Assembly (NCBI RefSeq): GCF_002994635.1
Contig: NZ_PVNL01000059.1
Span: forward strand, 1-61,788
Reading direction: 5' to 3'
DNA: 61,788 bases
DNA from: Enhygromyxa salina
Lineage (GTDB): Bacteria > Myxococcota_A > Polyangia > Nannocystales > Nannocystaceae
The translations under genes and the position numbers were made by a program. Positions 36,641-46,336 of this stretch are shown in pieces. The notes beneath the pieces are model-generated. The model ran no database searches. It worked only from the letters and a program-made list of their open reading frames with translations, and was not told the DNA's origin. Positions within the stretch are counted from its first letter, which is position 1, and each line of letters begins with the position of its first letter.

Positions 36641-39106
36641 ATGCTTCGCTTGTCTCGCCGTCTTCCCTGCGCGCTCGCGCTGTTGTTGCTCCCGCTCGCC
36701 TGCAGCGACGACGCGCCCGCCGACGCTGGCGAGACCGCGGAGACCGGCACGGGCGAGACCAGCAGCGACGACGCGCGCTACGCCGCCAACATTCGCCGCA
36801 CGACTCACGGTGTCGCCCACGTCACCGCGGACAACTGGGGCAGCCTCGCGTTCGGCCAGGCCTATGCGTTCACCGAGGACAAAGGCTGCCTGCTCGCGGA
36901 TCAGATCATCAAGGTCCGCAGTGAACGCGCGCGGTGGTTCGGCGCCGGCGAGGCCAACGTCAACATCTATACAGACTTCGCGTATCTGCAGCTGCACGTC
37001 TACGAGCTCGCGCAGCAGCAATTCCCGGAGCTCGACGAGACCGTGCAAGACGGGATCCTGGGCTACGCGGCAGGCTACAATCAGGCGCTGGCCGAAGGAA
37101 AGATCGGCGGCGACTGTGACGGCCAGGCCTGGGTGCCCACCGAGCTCGATCACATTGATCTGTTCGCCTATTACATCGACCTTGGCCTGCTCGCGAGCAG
37201 CCGCCAGGCGATCACCGCGGTCGGCTCGGCCCAGCCACCCGGTGGCGCCGCGCCTGCCGACCCGGCCCCGCACTTCTCCACGCTCACGTCGCACCGCGGC
37301 GAGCTCGGCAGCAACGGCTGGGCGTTCGGCAGCGACGTCACCGCCAGCGGTCGGGGCATGGTCATGGGCAATCCGCACTTTCCCTGGGAGGGCGAGCTGC
37401 AGCTGTGGGAGAGCCACCTGCGGATCCCGGGCGAGTTCGAGGTCTACGGCGTCGGCCTGCTCGGGGTCCCGGGCGTGCTGATCGGCTTCAACGAGCACGT
37501 GGCCTGGACCCACACCGTGTCCGACGGCCACCGGCTCACGCTCTACCAGATCACCTCACCGCCCGGCGAGCCGACCAAGTACTACTACGACGGCGAGGTC
37601 CGCGACATGCTGGCGGAGCAATTCACGATCGACGTCATGGAGGACGACGGCACGATCACGCAGGAAACCCGCACGATGTGGCGGACTCACTACGGGCCCA
37701 TGGCCGCGCTCGAGCCGTTCTACTGGACCTCTGCGCTCGCGCTCAGCTACCGCGACGCCAACATCGACAACTTCGTGCTCATCGAGCAGTTCCTGCGCAT
37801 GAACATGAGCACCAGCCTGGGCGAGTTTCAGCAGGTCCACACGGAGGTCGCCGGGATCCCGTGGGTCAACACCATGGCCGCCTCGGCCGACGGGCGGGCC
37901 TGGTACATGGACTCGACCCCCACGCCCAACCTCTCGCAGGCGGCGATCGACGCCTGGACCGAGCGCAAGGTCTCGGGCTTCACCAAGGCCCTCGCGGATC
38001 AGGACATCTGGTTGCTCGACGGCAGCGACAGCCGCGACGAGTGGCAAGCGGATCCCGGCGCGCGCAGCCCCGGGTTGATCGCGCCCGCCAACATGCCGCA
38101 GCTCGAGCGCAGCGACTTCGTCTTCAACGCCAACGACAGCCACTGGCTCAGCAACCCGCTGGCGCCGCTGACCGGCTACTCGCCGCTGCACGGGTTCGAG
38201 GGCACGGCGCGGAGCATGCGGACGCGGATGAACGCCCGCACGCTGCTCGATCTGCTCGACCCCGACGCGGGCTACGGGTTCGCGGGCGCCGACGGCAAGC
38301 TCGATCTCGACGAGCTGACCACGGCCGCGCTGGCCAACGGCGGCTACACGGCGCAGCTGCTGCGCGATGATCTGGTCGCGCGCTGCACTGGCGTCGATCT
38401 GTGGGACATCGGCGGCGGCGAGGTCGTCGATATCGCCGAAGCCTGTGATCTGCTCGCAACCTGGGACGGCAAGCTCGACCTGGACAGCGTCGGCGCCGTG
38501 ATCTGGCGCGAGGTGCTCGGTGACTTCGACGCCGCCGCGTTCAAGGATGCTGGCACCCTGTTCGCCACCGGGTTTGACGTCGGCGATCCCGTCGACACGC
38601 CCCACACCCTCGCCGACGGCGACGCTCCGCTCGACGCGCTCGCCCGCGCCGTGCAGCGCCTCGACGAGGCCGGGGTCGCCCTCGACGCGCCGCTCGGCGA
38701 GGCACAGTTCACCCGCAAGGGCGGGCAGTCGGTCCCGATCCACGGCGGCAACGCGTCCGAGGGCATCACCAACCTGATCACCCACTCGCAGCTGCGCAGC
38801 GACCTGACCGCGGAGGTCCCCCGCGCCGAGGTCGTGTGGGATCAGACCGATCTGACCAAGGACGGCTACCAGGTCAACTACGGGACCAGCTTCATCATGT
38901 GCATGGAGTTCACCGACGACGGCCCCCGCGGGCGCGCGCTGCTCAGCTACTCGCAGTCGAGCGAGGTCGACTCGGGCTGGTATCAGGATCAGACCGAGCT
39001 GTTCTCGCAAAAGCAGTGGCGGCCGATGCTGTGGAACGAGGCGGACATCGCCGCGGATCCCAACCTGATCGAGTACGACGTGTCCGGCGGCGAGCCGCTG
39101 CCGTAG
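36641..39106 (+). CDS. Penicillin-acylase-family lipoprotein (Ntn hydrolase)
   Basis: An 821-residue exported protein. The signal peptide ends in LLLPLAC and a Glu/Thr/Gly linker follows. The alpha chain begins with YAANIRRTTHGVAHVTADNW and FGQAYAFTEDKGCLLADQI. A processing site and catalytic Ser lie in GELGSNGWAFGSDVTASGRG, leading into MVMGNPHFPW and GVPGVLIGFNEHVAWTHTV, the classic beta-chain start of penicillin or acyl-homoserine-lactone acylases. Maturation would cleave before the Ser. Likely substrates are N-acyl amides such as acyl-homoserine lactones or lipopeptides; which one is not readable. The start at 36641 fits the signal peptide; longer upstream frames are not family-like. Confidence 0.9.
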   Translation: MLRLSRRLPCALALLLLPLACSDDAPADAGETAETGTGETSSDDARYAANIRRTTHGVAHVTADNWGSLAFGQAYAFTEDKGCLLADQIIKVRSERARWFGAGEANVNIYTDFAYLQLHVYELAQQQFPELDETVQDGILGYAAGYNQALAEGKIGGDCDGQAWVPTELDHIDLFAYYIDLGLLASSRQAITAVGSAQPPGGAAPADPAPHFSTLTSHRGELGSNGWAFGSDVTASGRGMVMGNPHFPWEGELQLWESHLRIPGEFEVYGVGLLGVPGVLIGFNEHVAWTHTVSDGHRLTLYQITSPPGEPTKYYYDGEVRDMLAEQFTIDVMEDDGTITQETRTMWRTHYGPMAALEPFYWTSALALSYRDANIDNFVLIEQFLRMNMSTSLGEFQQVHTEVAGIPWVNTMAASADGRAWYMDSTPTPNLSQAAIDAWTERKVSGFTKALADQDIWLLDGSDSRDEWQADPGARSPGLIAPANMPQLERSDFVFNANDSHWLSNPLAPLTGYSPLHGFEGTARSMRTRMNARTLLDLLDPDAGYGFAGADGKLDLDELTTAALANGGYTAQLLRDDLVARCTGVDLWDIGGGEVVDIAEACDLLATWDGKLDLDSVGAVIWREVLGDFDAAAFKDAGTLFATGFDVGDPVDTPHTLADGDAPLDALARAVQRLDEAGVALDAPLGEAQFTRKGGQSVPIHGGNASEGITNLITHSQLRSDLTAEVPRAEVVWDQTDLTKDGYQVNYGTSFIMCMEFTDDGPRGRALLSYSQSSEVDSGWYQDQTELFSQKQWRPMLWNEADIAADPNLIEYDVSGGEPLP

Positions 39107-39204
39107 TAGCCGGCCGCGCCGAAGTCGGCCTGTCGCAGCCGCAACTCTTGCGACGCGGTTTCCCGGCTGATCCGAACCCGCTCACGCCGTGCTATGCGGG
39201 CCGC

Positions 39205-39648
39205 ATGACCGCCGAAGCCATCATGACGCGCTCTGTGCTCACCGTGAAGCCGGACACGACGGTCCGTGATGCGATCCGTCTGATTGAGGACAGCGACATC
39301 CGCCACCTGCCCGTCGTCGACGGCACCACGCTGGTCGGGATCCTCAGCGACCGCGACCTGCGAGAGTATCGGATCCCGGTGATGCTCGAGATCGAGTACC
39401 TCGACGAAGCCGATCGCGACCGCGCCAACGACATCCTCGACACGCCGGTCAGCGAGGCGATGAACAGCGACATGATCACGGTCGACAGCGCCGAGAGCAT
39501 CAGCGATGTGATCGCCGTGATGATCGAGTACAAGATCGGCGCGGTGCCGGTCGTCGATCGCACGACCGAAGAGCTGGTCGGGATCATCAGCTACGTCGAC
39601 GTGCTCAGCTACACGCAGACGCTGCTCGACGTGTCCGATCGCGCGTGA
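39205..39648 (+). CDS. Tandem CBS-domain protein
   Basis: A 147-residue soluble protein made of two CBS motifs: AEAIMTRSVLTVKPDTTVRD with RHLPVVDGTTLVGILSDRDL, and VSEAMNSDMITVDSAESISD with GAVPVVDRTTEELVGIISYV. Such pairs bind adenosine nucleotides and act as energy sensors, alone or on partners. It is a stand-alone protein here, 98 bp after the acylase gene. Confidence 0.92.
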   Translation: MTAEAIMTRSVLTVKPDTTVRDAIRLIEDSDIRHLPVVDGTTLVGILSDRDLREYRIPVMLEIEYLDEADRDRANDILDTPVSEAMNSDMITVDSAESISDVIAVMIEYKIGAVPVVDRTTEELVGIISYVDVLSYTQTLLDVSDRA

Positions 39649-39771
39649 AGCTGGGTTCGTGCGCGTGAACCGGATCCGATCTCTGCGTCTAGAACGGGCT
39701 GCGTAGAACGCGTGAGTTTGATATAACTATATGAAATCACGAGCATAACGAGATCTTCACCGATCGCATCC

Positions 39772-39805
39772 TTGACATGAACTCGGATTCATATCATGAA
39801 CCGAG
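39772..39805 (+). promoter_or_regulatory. Candidate promoter and TetR operator
   Basis: A consensus -35 hexamer TTGACA occurs at 39772-39777. An imperfect 24-bp inverted repeat at 39782-39805 has left arm CTCGG-a-TTCAT, centre ATC and right arm ATGAA-CCGAG, with one unpaired base. It overlaps where the -10 element would lie. The TetR gene starts 49 bp downstream, so autorepression of the whole efflux operon is the natural reading. The surroundings are A/T-rich. Confidence 0.6.
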
Positions 39806-39853
39806 CCGCGAAACGCTGTTTGTGGCTTGTGTCACACGCGCGCGCAAACGCTC

Positions 39854-40483
39854 ATGGCCAGTGCACAACCATCCAAGCGCAGCCGCCGATCCGTGCGAGA
39901 GGAGAGCCGCGCTGTCTACCGCGAAGCGATCGTCGAGGCGGCGATGCGGATCTTCGGGCGGACCGGGTTTCACGAGACCAAGATCGCCGACATTGCGACC
40001 GAGGCCGGGGTCGCCACGGGCACGCTCTACAACTACTTCTCGAGCAAAGAAGAGATCTTCGAGTCGATCCTGGACGACGGCCGCGCGTGCCTGGCCGCAG
40101 CGCTGGCCGAAAAAGCCAGCGTCGAAGATCCGCTGGCGCGCATGCGCGAGGTCGTGAAGGTGATGTTCGAGTTCCTCGAGGAGCACGGCATGCTGTTCAC
40201 GATGTACATGCAGCTGGGCGCCAATCCGATGGACCTCAAGCGGGCCAACGACGCTGGCGACGAGGAGTTTCGTCAGCAGCTCCTGGGGCTGCTCGCAGGC
40301 TCGATCGCCGAGGCGGGCGAGCGCATGCGCCCTGACTTCTCTGCCGAGACCCTCGCGTGGGTGTTTGGCGGGCTCATCCACGGGGCGATCACCGAGTGGA
40401 TCGTCGGCGGCTGCCAGCCCGGATTGCGCACGAGGACGGACACGATTATGGAACTCTTCTTGAACGGGGCGACACCGCGATGA
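39854..40483 (+). CDS. TetR-family repressor of efflux operon
   Basis: A 209-residue regulator. The N-terminal helix-turn-helix is clear (EAIVEAAMRIFGRTGFHETK, then IADIATEAGVATGTLYNYFS, then SKEEIFESIL). A ligand-binding C-terminal domain follows, with FLEEHGMLFTMYMQLGANP and AETLAWVFGGLIHGAITEWI. ATG 39854 is preferred; an in-frame start 27 bp upstream is possible. Its stop overlaps the start of the adaptor gene by 4 bp, so the repressor is cotranscribed with the pump it should control, through the palindrome at 39782-39805. Confidence 0.93.
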   Translation: MASAQPSKRSRRSVREESRAVYREAIVEAAMRIFGRTGFHETKIADIATEAGVATGTLYNYFSSKEEIFESILDDGRACLAAALAEKASVEDPLARMREVVKVMFEFLEEHGMLFTMYMQLGANPMDLKRANDAGDEEFRQQLLGLLAGSIAEAGERMRPDFSAETLAWVFGGLIHGAITEWIVGGCQPGLRTRTDTIMELFLNGATPR

Positions 40484-41463
40484 CGCACATGAAAAAGATT
40501 GGATTGCTGGCACCGCTGGCGCTTGGGTTGGTCTTGCTGAGCGGCTGCGATCAGCAACAAGAAGGGGAGGCGCTGCCTGCTGCGACCGGCGAGACCGCGC
40601 CGCCACGGGCCGAGATCACGGCTCCGGTCGACGCGGCGGCAGCCGCCAACGCCGACGCGAGCTCGACCCACCGCTGGGTCGGCACGGTCCGCGCCAAGCA
40701 CCACGTCGAGCTCGCGCCGGGCATGACCGGCGTGATCTCCAGCATCGCCGTCGAAGAGGGTGACACCGTTGAGGCCGGCCAGCGGCTGTTTCGGATCGAG
40801 GGCTCCTCGGTCCAGCTGGCCGTGTCGCAGGCCCAGTCGGTGGTCGCGTCGGCGGAGCTGCAGCTCGCCGAGGCCGAGCGCGAGGCCGAGCGGACCCGCA
40901 AGCTGGCCGAGCGCGGCACGGTCGGCAGCGCCAACCTCGAGCGCGCGCAAGCGGGGGTCGAGGCCGCCAAGGCCGGCGTCAAGCAGGCCAAGGCCGGGAC
41001 CGCGCTGGCGCGCTCACGGACCAGCGACCTCAGCGTCGAGAGCCCGATCTCGGGGGTCGTGACCGCGAAGTACAAGAACGTCGGCGAGGTCGCGACAATG
41101 ATGCCGCCGACGATCGTGCTGGTCATCGACGACATCTCCACCGTCGAGGTGCGGGTCCGCGTGCCCGAGCTCAAGCTGCGCGAGATCGACATCGGCAGCC
41201 CGCTCGGCGTGTACTTCCCGGCCCTCGACCAGCGCCTCGAGGTCCCGCTCACCCGGATCGGCGACACCGTCGATCCACGCTCGCGGACGATCGAGCTGAT
41301 CATCGACGTCGCCAACCCGGATCTGCGCATCAAGTCGGGGATGTCGGTCGAGGTCGAGATCCAGGCGCCCAAGCCGAGCCCCGCGCCGGCTGAACAGGCG
41401 CCCGAGCAGGACGCCAAGAGCCCGACGGCGATGATCGCCGCGCAAGAAAACCGGGCCGGATAA
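40480..41463 (+). CDS. RND efflux adaptor lipoprotein (MFP)
   Basis: A 327-residue periplasmic adaptor. The lipobox is in LLSGCDQQQ. The barrel and lipoyl halves flank a short alpha-hairpin: RWVGTVRAKHHVELAPGMTG, VISSIAVEEGDTVEAGQRLF, LQLAEAEREAERTRKLAERG and SPISGVVTAKYKNVGEVATM. A membrane-proximal domain ends in TIELIIDVANPDLRIKSGMS. It bridges the inner-membrane pump and the outer-membrane channel encoded next. The Pro/Ala/Glu-rich tail is unusual but short. Confidence 0.93.
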   Translation: MTHMKKIGLLAPLALGLVLLSGCDQQQEGEALPAATGETAPPRAEITAPVDAAAAANADASSTHRWVGTVRAKHHVELAPGMTGVISSIAVEEGDTVEAGQRLFRIEGSSVQLAVSQAQSVVASAELQLAEAEREAERTRKLAERGTVGSANLERAQAGVEAAKAGVKQAKAGTALARSRTSDLSVESPISGVVTAKYKNVGEVATMMPPTIVLVIDDISTVEVRVRVPELKLREIDIGSPLGVYFPALDQRLEVPLTRIGDTVDPRSRTIELIIDVANPDLRIKSGMSVEVEIQAPKPSPAPAEQAPEQDAKSPTAMIAAQENRAG

Positions 41464-41479
41464 GCAGAGGGACCACGCC

Positions 41480-44400
41480 ATGAAGCTCGTCGACGTATCG
41501 GTCAAGCGCCCCGTGTTCGCGGCCATGTTGATCATGGCCCTGGTCGTGTTCGGGCTGTTCGCGTACCCGCGGCTCGGCGTGGATCTGTATCCGGCGATCG
41601 ACTTCCCGGTCGTGACCGCCACCGTCGTCTACCCGGGCGCCGACCCGATGACGATGGAGAGCAAGATCGCCGAGCCGATCGAAGAGGCGATCCAGGGCGT
41701 CGCCGGGATCAAGCGCATGACCTCGCGCAACCTCGAGGGCGTGACCGTCGTCGTCGTCGAGTTCGAGCTCGAGGTCCAGTCAGAACAGGCGCTGCAGGAG
41801 GTCAAGGACAAGATCTCGGCGATCGAGCGCGACCTGCCGCCGGGCATCGATCCGCCGGTCATCCAGCGCTTCGACACGGGCTCGGCGCCGATCGCCTCGG
41901 TCGCGCTGGCCTCGAACCTGCCGACCTCCGAGCTCACCCGGATCGCCGACAAGGTGGTCAAGCAGCAGCTGCAGCAGATCCCCGGGGTCGGCAGCATCGA
42001 CATCATTGGTGGCCGCGAGCGACAGATCCGGATCGAGGTCGACCCCGCGGATCTCGTCGGCTACGGGCTCGCCGTCGACGACGTCGCCCAGGCGCTGCGC
42101 TCCCAGAGCCTCGACCTGCCGGCCGGACACGTCACCCAGGGCACTCGCGAGTTCACGGTCACGACCCGCGGGGAGGTCCACTCCGTCGCCGAGATCACCG
42201 ACATCGTGATCACCGGTGTCGGCGGGGCGGCGGTTCGGATCGGCGACGTCGCCGAGGTCGTCGACGACATGGAGGAGGCGCGCTCGGCCAGCTTCTTGAA
42301 CGGCCAGTCGGGCATGGCCCTGGTCGTGCGCAAGAAGTCCGGGGCCAACACCGTCGAGATCGCCGATCGGCTCCGCGAAGAGATGATCGAGCTCGGCCCG
42401 CAGCTGGAGAAGCTCGGGGTCACCTACGCGATCCCCAACGATAACTCCACGTTCATCCGCAAGGCGATCGAGGACGTGCAGGTCGATCTGCTGGTCGGCG
42501 CCGGGCTCACCGTGTTGATCATCTTCGTGTTCCTGCACGACTGGCGCGCGACCTTGATCTCGGCGCTGGCGATCCCGACCTCGGTGATCGGGACCTTCGC
42601 TGTCATGGACTTCCTGGGCTTCACGCTCAACAACATCACGATGTTGGCGATGTCGCTGTCGATTGGGATCTTGGTCGACGACGCGATCGTGGTGATCGAG
42701 AACATCTATCGGCACAACGAGGAGCTCGGCAAGCCGCGCATGCAGGCCGCGCGCGAGGCCACCAACGAGATCGCGTTCGCGGTCATCGCGACCACGCTGT
42801 CGATCGTCGCCGTGTTCGTGCCGGTCGCGTACATGTCCGGGATCATCGGGCGGTTCTTCTACGAGTTTGGGATCACCGTGAGCGTCGCGGTGCTGATCTC
42901 GATGCTCGTCAGCTTCACGCTCACGCCCATGATGTCGGCGCGGTTCATGAAGCAGAGCCACAGCGCGAGCGGGGTCGCGCACCGCAAGTTCGTGCTCGCG
43001 CGGGCGTTTGATCGCGCGTTCGAGGGGTTCGAGAACGCCTACGTGTGGCTGGTCCGCAAGGCGCTGCGATGGCCGTGGGTTACGGTCGGCGCGGCCCTCG
43101 GCACGCTCGCGCTCTCGGTCGTGGTCGTCAGCCAGGTCCCGGGCGAGTTCATACCGGCCGAGGATCGCGGCGAGTTTGCGATCTCGATCGAGATGCCGAC
43201 CGGGACCTCGCTCGAGGCCACCAGCGAGATCGCCGAGGCCGTCGCCCACGACGTCCGCGAGCACCTGCCGGGGGTCCGCGACACCTTCACCACGATCGGC
43301 GCGGGCTCGGCCCAGGTCAGCCAGGCGCGGATCAACGTCGCGCTCGAGGGCGCGCGGGCACGCAGCTGGTCGCAGGCCGAGGGCATGGCCTGGGTCCGCG
43401 AGCGGCTCGCCGATCTCACCGAGCAAGACATCGAGGTCGGCGTCGAGATGATCGACCCGTTCGGCGGCGAGGGCTTCCGCCAGCAGCAGATCCAGTTCAC
43501 GATCCGCGGCAGCGACATGGACAAGATGGTCCGGGCCGCCGACGAGCTCGCCGAGCACATCGGCGGGATCGAGGGCTTCGTCGACGTCGACACCACCTAC
43601 ACAGGCGGCAAGCCCGAGCTGGCGATCGAGATCGACCGTGAGCGCGCCGCCGACCTCGGGGTCCCCGTCGCCCAGATCGCCGCGAGCCTGCGCAGCCTGA
43701 TGGCCGCGGATCCAATCGGCACGCTCAAGGATGGCGGCGACGTCTATGACATCGTCGTGCAGCTACCCAGGCGCCACCGCGACGCGCTGCGCAGCCTCGA
43801 CGGCATCACGATCCGCTCGACGACCGGGCAGCTGGTCGATCTCGCCAACGTCGTCCACATCGTCGAGAGCACCGGACCCAGCGAGATCGAGCGCCAGGCT
43901 CGCCAGCGGCAGATCGTCGTGCTCGCCGACCTCGACGGGCTGCCGCTCGCCGAGGCCATGGAGATCGTCGAGCAGAAGGCCGCGGAGGTGGTCCCGCCCG
44001 AGCTCGACACCGGGTGGATCGGCAACGCCGAGATGATGGAAGAGTCGTTCGCGGCGATGCTCGCCGTGCTCGGGCTCGCCGCGATCCTCGTCTACATGAT
44101 CCTCGCCGCCCAGTTCGACAGCCTCACGCAGCCGCTGGTGATCATGGTCTCGCTGCCGCTGTCGGTGATCGGGGCGTTCGGTGGGATCTGGGTGTCGGGC
44201 ATGACGCTCAACATCTTCAGCTTCATCGGCGTGATCATGCTGATGGGGCTGGTCACCAAGGCCGCGATCTTGCTCGTGGACTTCGCCAACGAGGAGCGCA
44301 AGCAAGGCGCGAGCCTCGAGGACGCGCTGAGCAAGGCCGGGCGCGTGCGGCTGCGGCCGATCTTCATGACCGCGGCGGCGACCGTGTTTGGGATGCTGCC

Positions 44401-44635
44401 GATCGCGCTCGCGCTGTCCGAGGGCGGCGAGACCCGGGCGCCAATGGCCGTGTGTGTGATCGGCGGAATGATCACCTCGACCTTGCTGACGCTGGTCGTG
44501 ATCCCTTCGGTGTATCTCATCTCGGAGCGCATGGTCGCCCGGCTGTCTGGGGTCTGGGGCTTGTTCGGCAGCGGAGAACCTGGGCAACCAGAGCAGGCCG
44601 ACGCGCCCGCGTCGAGCGACGCGCCGTCCGAGTGA
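41480..44635 (+). CDS. RND efflux pump (HAE1/AcrB-like permease)
   Basis: A 1051-residue pump of normal length. It opens VSVKRPVFAAMLIMALVVFG, then PRLGVDLYPAIDFPVVTATV. The proton-relay Asp pair is in ILVDDAIVVIENIYRHNEEL, with porter and docking loops between helices 1-2 and 7-8. The second-half signature is FSFIGVIMLMGLVTKAAILL, followed by RLRPIFMTAAATVFGMLPIA. The substrate is not readable; homologues export hydrophobic drugs, bile-salt-like compounds or self-made metabolites. A ribosome site AGAGG precedes the ATG. The gene follows the adaptor by 16 bp. Confidence 0.95.
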   Translation: MKLVDVSVKRPVFAAMLIMALVVFGLFAYPRLGVDLYPAIDFPVVTATVVYPGADPMTMESKIAEPIEEAIQGVAGIKRMTSRNLEGVTVVVVEFELEVQSEQALQEVKDKISAIERDLPPGIDPPVIQRFDTGSAPIASVALASNLPTSELTRIADKVVKQQLQQIPGVGSIDIIGGRERQIRIEVDPADLVGYGLAVDDVAQALRSQSLDLPAGHVTQGTREFTVTTRGEVHSVAEITDIVITGVGGAAVRIGDVAEVVDDMEEARSASFLNGQSGMALVVRKKSGANTVEIADRLREEMIELGPQLEKLGVTYAIPNDNSTFIRKAIEDVQVDLLVGAGLTVLIIFVFLHDWRATLISALAIPTSVIGTFAVMDFLGFTLNNITMLAMSLSIGILVDDAIVVIENIYRHNEELGKPRMQAAREATNEIAFAVIATTLSIVAVFVPVAYMSGIIGRFFYEFGITVSVAVLISMLVSFTLTPMMSARFMKQSHSASGVAHRKFVLARAFDRAFEGFENAYVWLVRKALRWPWVTVGAALGTLALSVVVVSQVPGEFIPAEDRGEFAISIEMPTGTSLEATSEIAEAVAHDVREHLPGVRDTFTTIGAGSAQVSQARINVALEGARARSWSQAEGMAWVRERLADLTEQDIEVGVEMIDPFGGEGFRQQQIQFTIRGSDMDKMVRAADELAEHIGGIEGFVDVDTTYTGGKPELAIEIDRERAADLGVPVAQIAASLRSLMAADPIGTLKDGGDVYDIVVQLPRRHRDALRSLDGITIRSTTGQLVDLANVVHIVESTGPSEIERQARQRQIVVLADLDGLPLAEAMEIVEQKAAEVVPPELDTGWIGNAEMMEESFAAMLAVLGLAAILVYMILAAQFDSLTQPLVIMVSLPLSVIGAFGGIWVSGMTLNIFSFIGVIMLMGLVTKAAILLVDFANEERKQGASLEDALSKAGRVRLRPIFMTAAATVFGMLPIALALSEGGETRAPMAVCVIGGMITSTLLTLVVIPSVYLISERMVARLSGVWGLFGSGEPGQPEQADAPASSDAPSE

Positions 44636-44670
44636 GGCGACCGCGCTCGCTCGAGTGATCGTTGATTTTC

Positions 44671-46326
44671 ATGGAGCCCGTGATGAACCGTTCGTGTGGC
44701 CTGTTGATCCTGCTCGCGTCACTCGCTGGCGCGGGCGCGCCAAGCCTGGCTTGGGCTGCGCCGCCGCTCGCCGCCGCCCCGCCGCCCAAGGTCGACCCGC
44801 CGGTCGCACCACCTGCGGGTCCGCCCGCCGACACCCTCGATGGGCCCAGCGCGGTCGAGGGCCCGGCCGCCGCCCCGGTGGCCGAGTTTGATGATCCGAT
44901 CGTCGCCGCGCTGCAGCCGGTCGCGGGTGGGCTGACCGCCGATGAGGTCGCCAGGCGCAGCGTCGAGCGCTCGCCTGGCCTGGCCGCCAAGCAGGCCGAG
45001 GTCGCCGCCGCCGAGGCCCGCCTGGATCAGACGCTCTATCAGTTCATCCCCCACGTCGAGGCCAGCGCCACGTACACCCGGCTCTCGCAGGCGCGGCTCA
45101 ACTTCGACACGGGCGCGGGTGGCTTCATCGTTGGCGCCCAGAACGAGGGCCTGCTCGGGTTTGGGCCGTGTGGTGACCTCGCGCCGCTCAACTGCGTCGT
45201 CGATCAGATGGGGCAGCCGGTCGGTGCGGTTCCGTTCGAGTTCGATCTGCCCACGCCCCCGCTCAACGCGTTCACCTTGCAGGCCCAGATCGGCGTGCCG
45301 ATCTCCGACTACATCGCCCGGCTGCCGACCGCCAAGAAGGCCGGCAAGGCCCAGATTCGAGCCGCCGAGCTTGCGAGCACCGCCGAGCGCCTGACCACGC
45401 AAAAGGACGCGCGCTTGGCCTACTACGACTGGGTGCGGACGATCGCCAGCACCGTCGCGCTGCAGGAGTCGCTGACCCGCACGCAGGCCCGGCTGCTCGA
45501 CGCCGAGGCGGCGTTCGAGGCCGGGGTCGCCAGCAAGGCCGACGTCATGCGGCTCGACGCCGCGGTCGCAACCTTGACCGCCGCGACGATCCGCGCCGAG
45601 AACTTTCGGCTGCTCGCCGAGCAGGCGCTGGCGCTGCAGATGGGCGAGTCGGAATTCGAGCGCTACCAGATCGGCGAGCAGCTGCTGACCCCCGAGCCGC
45701 CGCTGGCGGACGCCGCGGATCTGCAGCGCATGATTCAGGAGGCCGAGGACCAGCGCTATGAAATGCGCGCGTTCGAGTCGTCGACCGAGGCGCTCGAGTA
45801 CGGCATCAAGACCACGCGGGCCGGCTACTACCCGCGCTTGGATGGGTTCGCCGAGGCCACCTACGCCAACCCCAACCAGCGCTTCTTCCCGCTCGAGGCC
45901 GTGTTCAACGGCTCGTGGACGGCTGGGGTCTCGCTGACGTTCGTGATGAACGACGCGATCAACAGCAAGATGAAGATCAAGGAGCTCGACGCCAACAAGC
46001 GTGGGCTCGACGCTCAGCGCGAGGCCCTCCGCCGCGGGCTCGCGCTCGAGGTCGCGGCCGCCCACGCCGAGCGGATCAGCGTGATGGCGGAGCTCGAGTA
46101 CGTCGAGCGCGCGACCGAGTCCGCGGCCGAGGGCTACCAAGTCGCCGTGGATCTCTATCAAGTTGGCGACGCGACCACGACGGACATCCTCGACGCCGAG
46201 TACGAGCGGGTCGACGCGACGCTGCGCAACATCAACGCGAAGATCGACCTGCGGCGGGCCAACATCAAGCTGCTGTACGCGACCGGGCGACTCGAGCCGA
46301 TCGAGACCGGCGACGCGACGCGCTAG
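44671..46326 (+). CDS. TolC-like outer-membrane channel
   Basis: A 551-residue outer-membrane efflux protein. The N-terminus carries a signal peptide (LLILLASLAGAGAPSLAWAA), and a Pro/Ala-rich stretch of 60 residues precedes the first coiled-coil repeat (RSVERSPGLAAKQAEVAAAE, then FIPHVEASATYTRLSQ). The second repeat has TTRAGYYPRLDGFAEATYAN and a helical hairpin ending in AVDLYQVGDATTTDILDAEY. ATG 44683, preceded by TGGAG at 6 bp, is an alternative start. It completes the TetR-adaptor-pump-channel operon. Confidence 0.9.
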   Translation: MEPVMNRSCGLLILLASLAGAGAPSLAWAAPPLAAAPPPKVDPPVAPPAGPPADTLDGPSAVEGPAAAPVAEFDDPIVAALQPVAGGLTADEVARRSVERSPGLAAKQAEVAAAEARLDQTLYQFIPHVEASATYTRLSQARLNFDTGAGGFIVGAQNEGLLGFGPCGDLAPLNCVVDQMGQPVGAVPFEFDLPTPPLNAFTLQAQIGVPISDYIARLPTAKKAGKAQIRAAELASTAERLTTQKDARLAYYDWVRTIASTVALQESLTRTQARLLDAEAAFEAGVASKADVMRLDAAVATLTAATIRAENFRLLAEQALALQMGESEFERYQIGEQLLTPEPPLADAADLQRMIQEAEDQRYEMRAFESSTEALEYGIKTTRAGYYPRLDGFAEATYANPNQRFFPLEAVFNGSWTAGVSLTFVMNDAINSKMKIKELDANKRGLDAQREALRRGLALEVAAAHAERISVMAELEYVERATESAAEGYQVAVDLYQVGDATTTDILDAEYERVDATLRNINAKIDLRRANIKLLYATGRLEPIETGDATR

Positions 46327-46336
46327 AGCTGACGGG

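Noticed and set aside
41780..43558. Long minus-strand frame inside the RND pump gene
   Set aside because: Antisense to a pump with all conserved segments.
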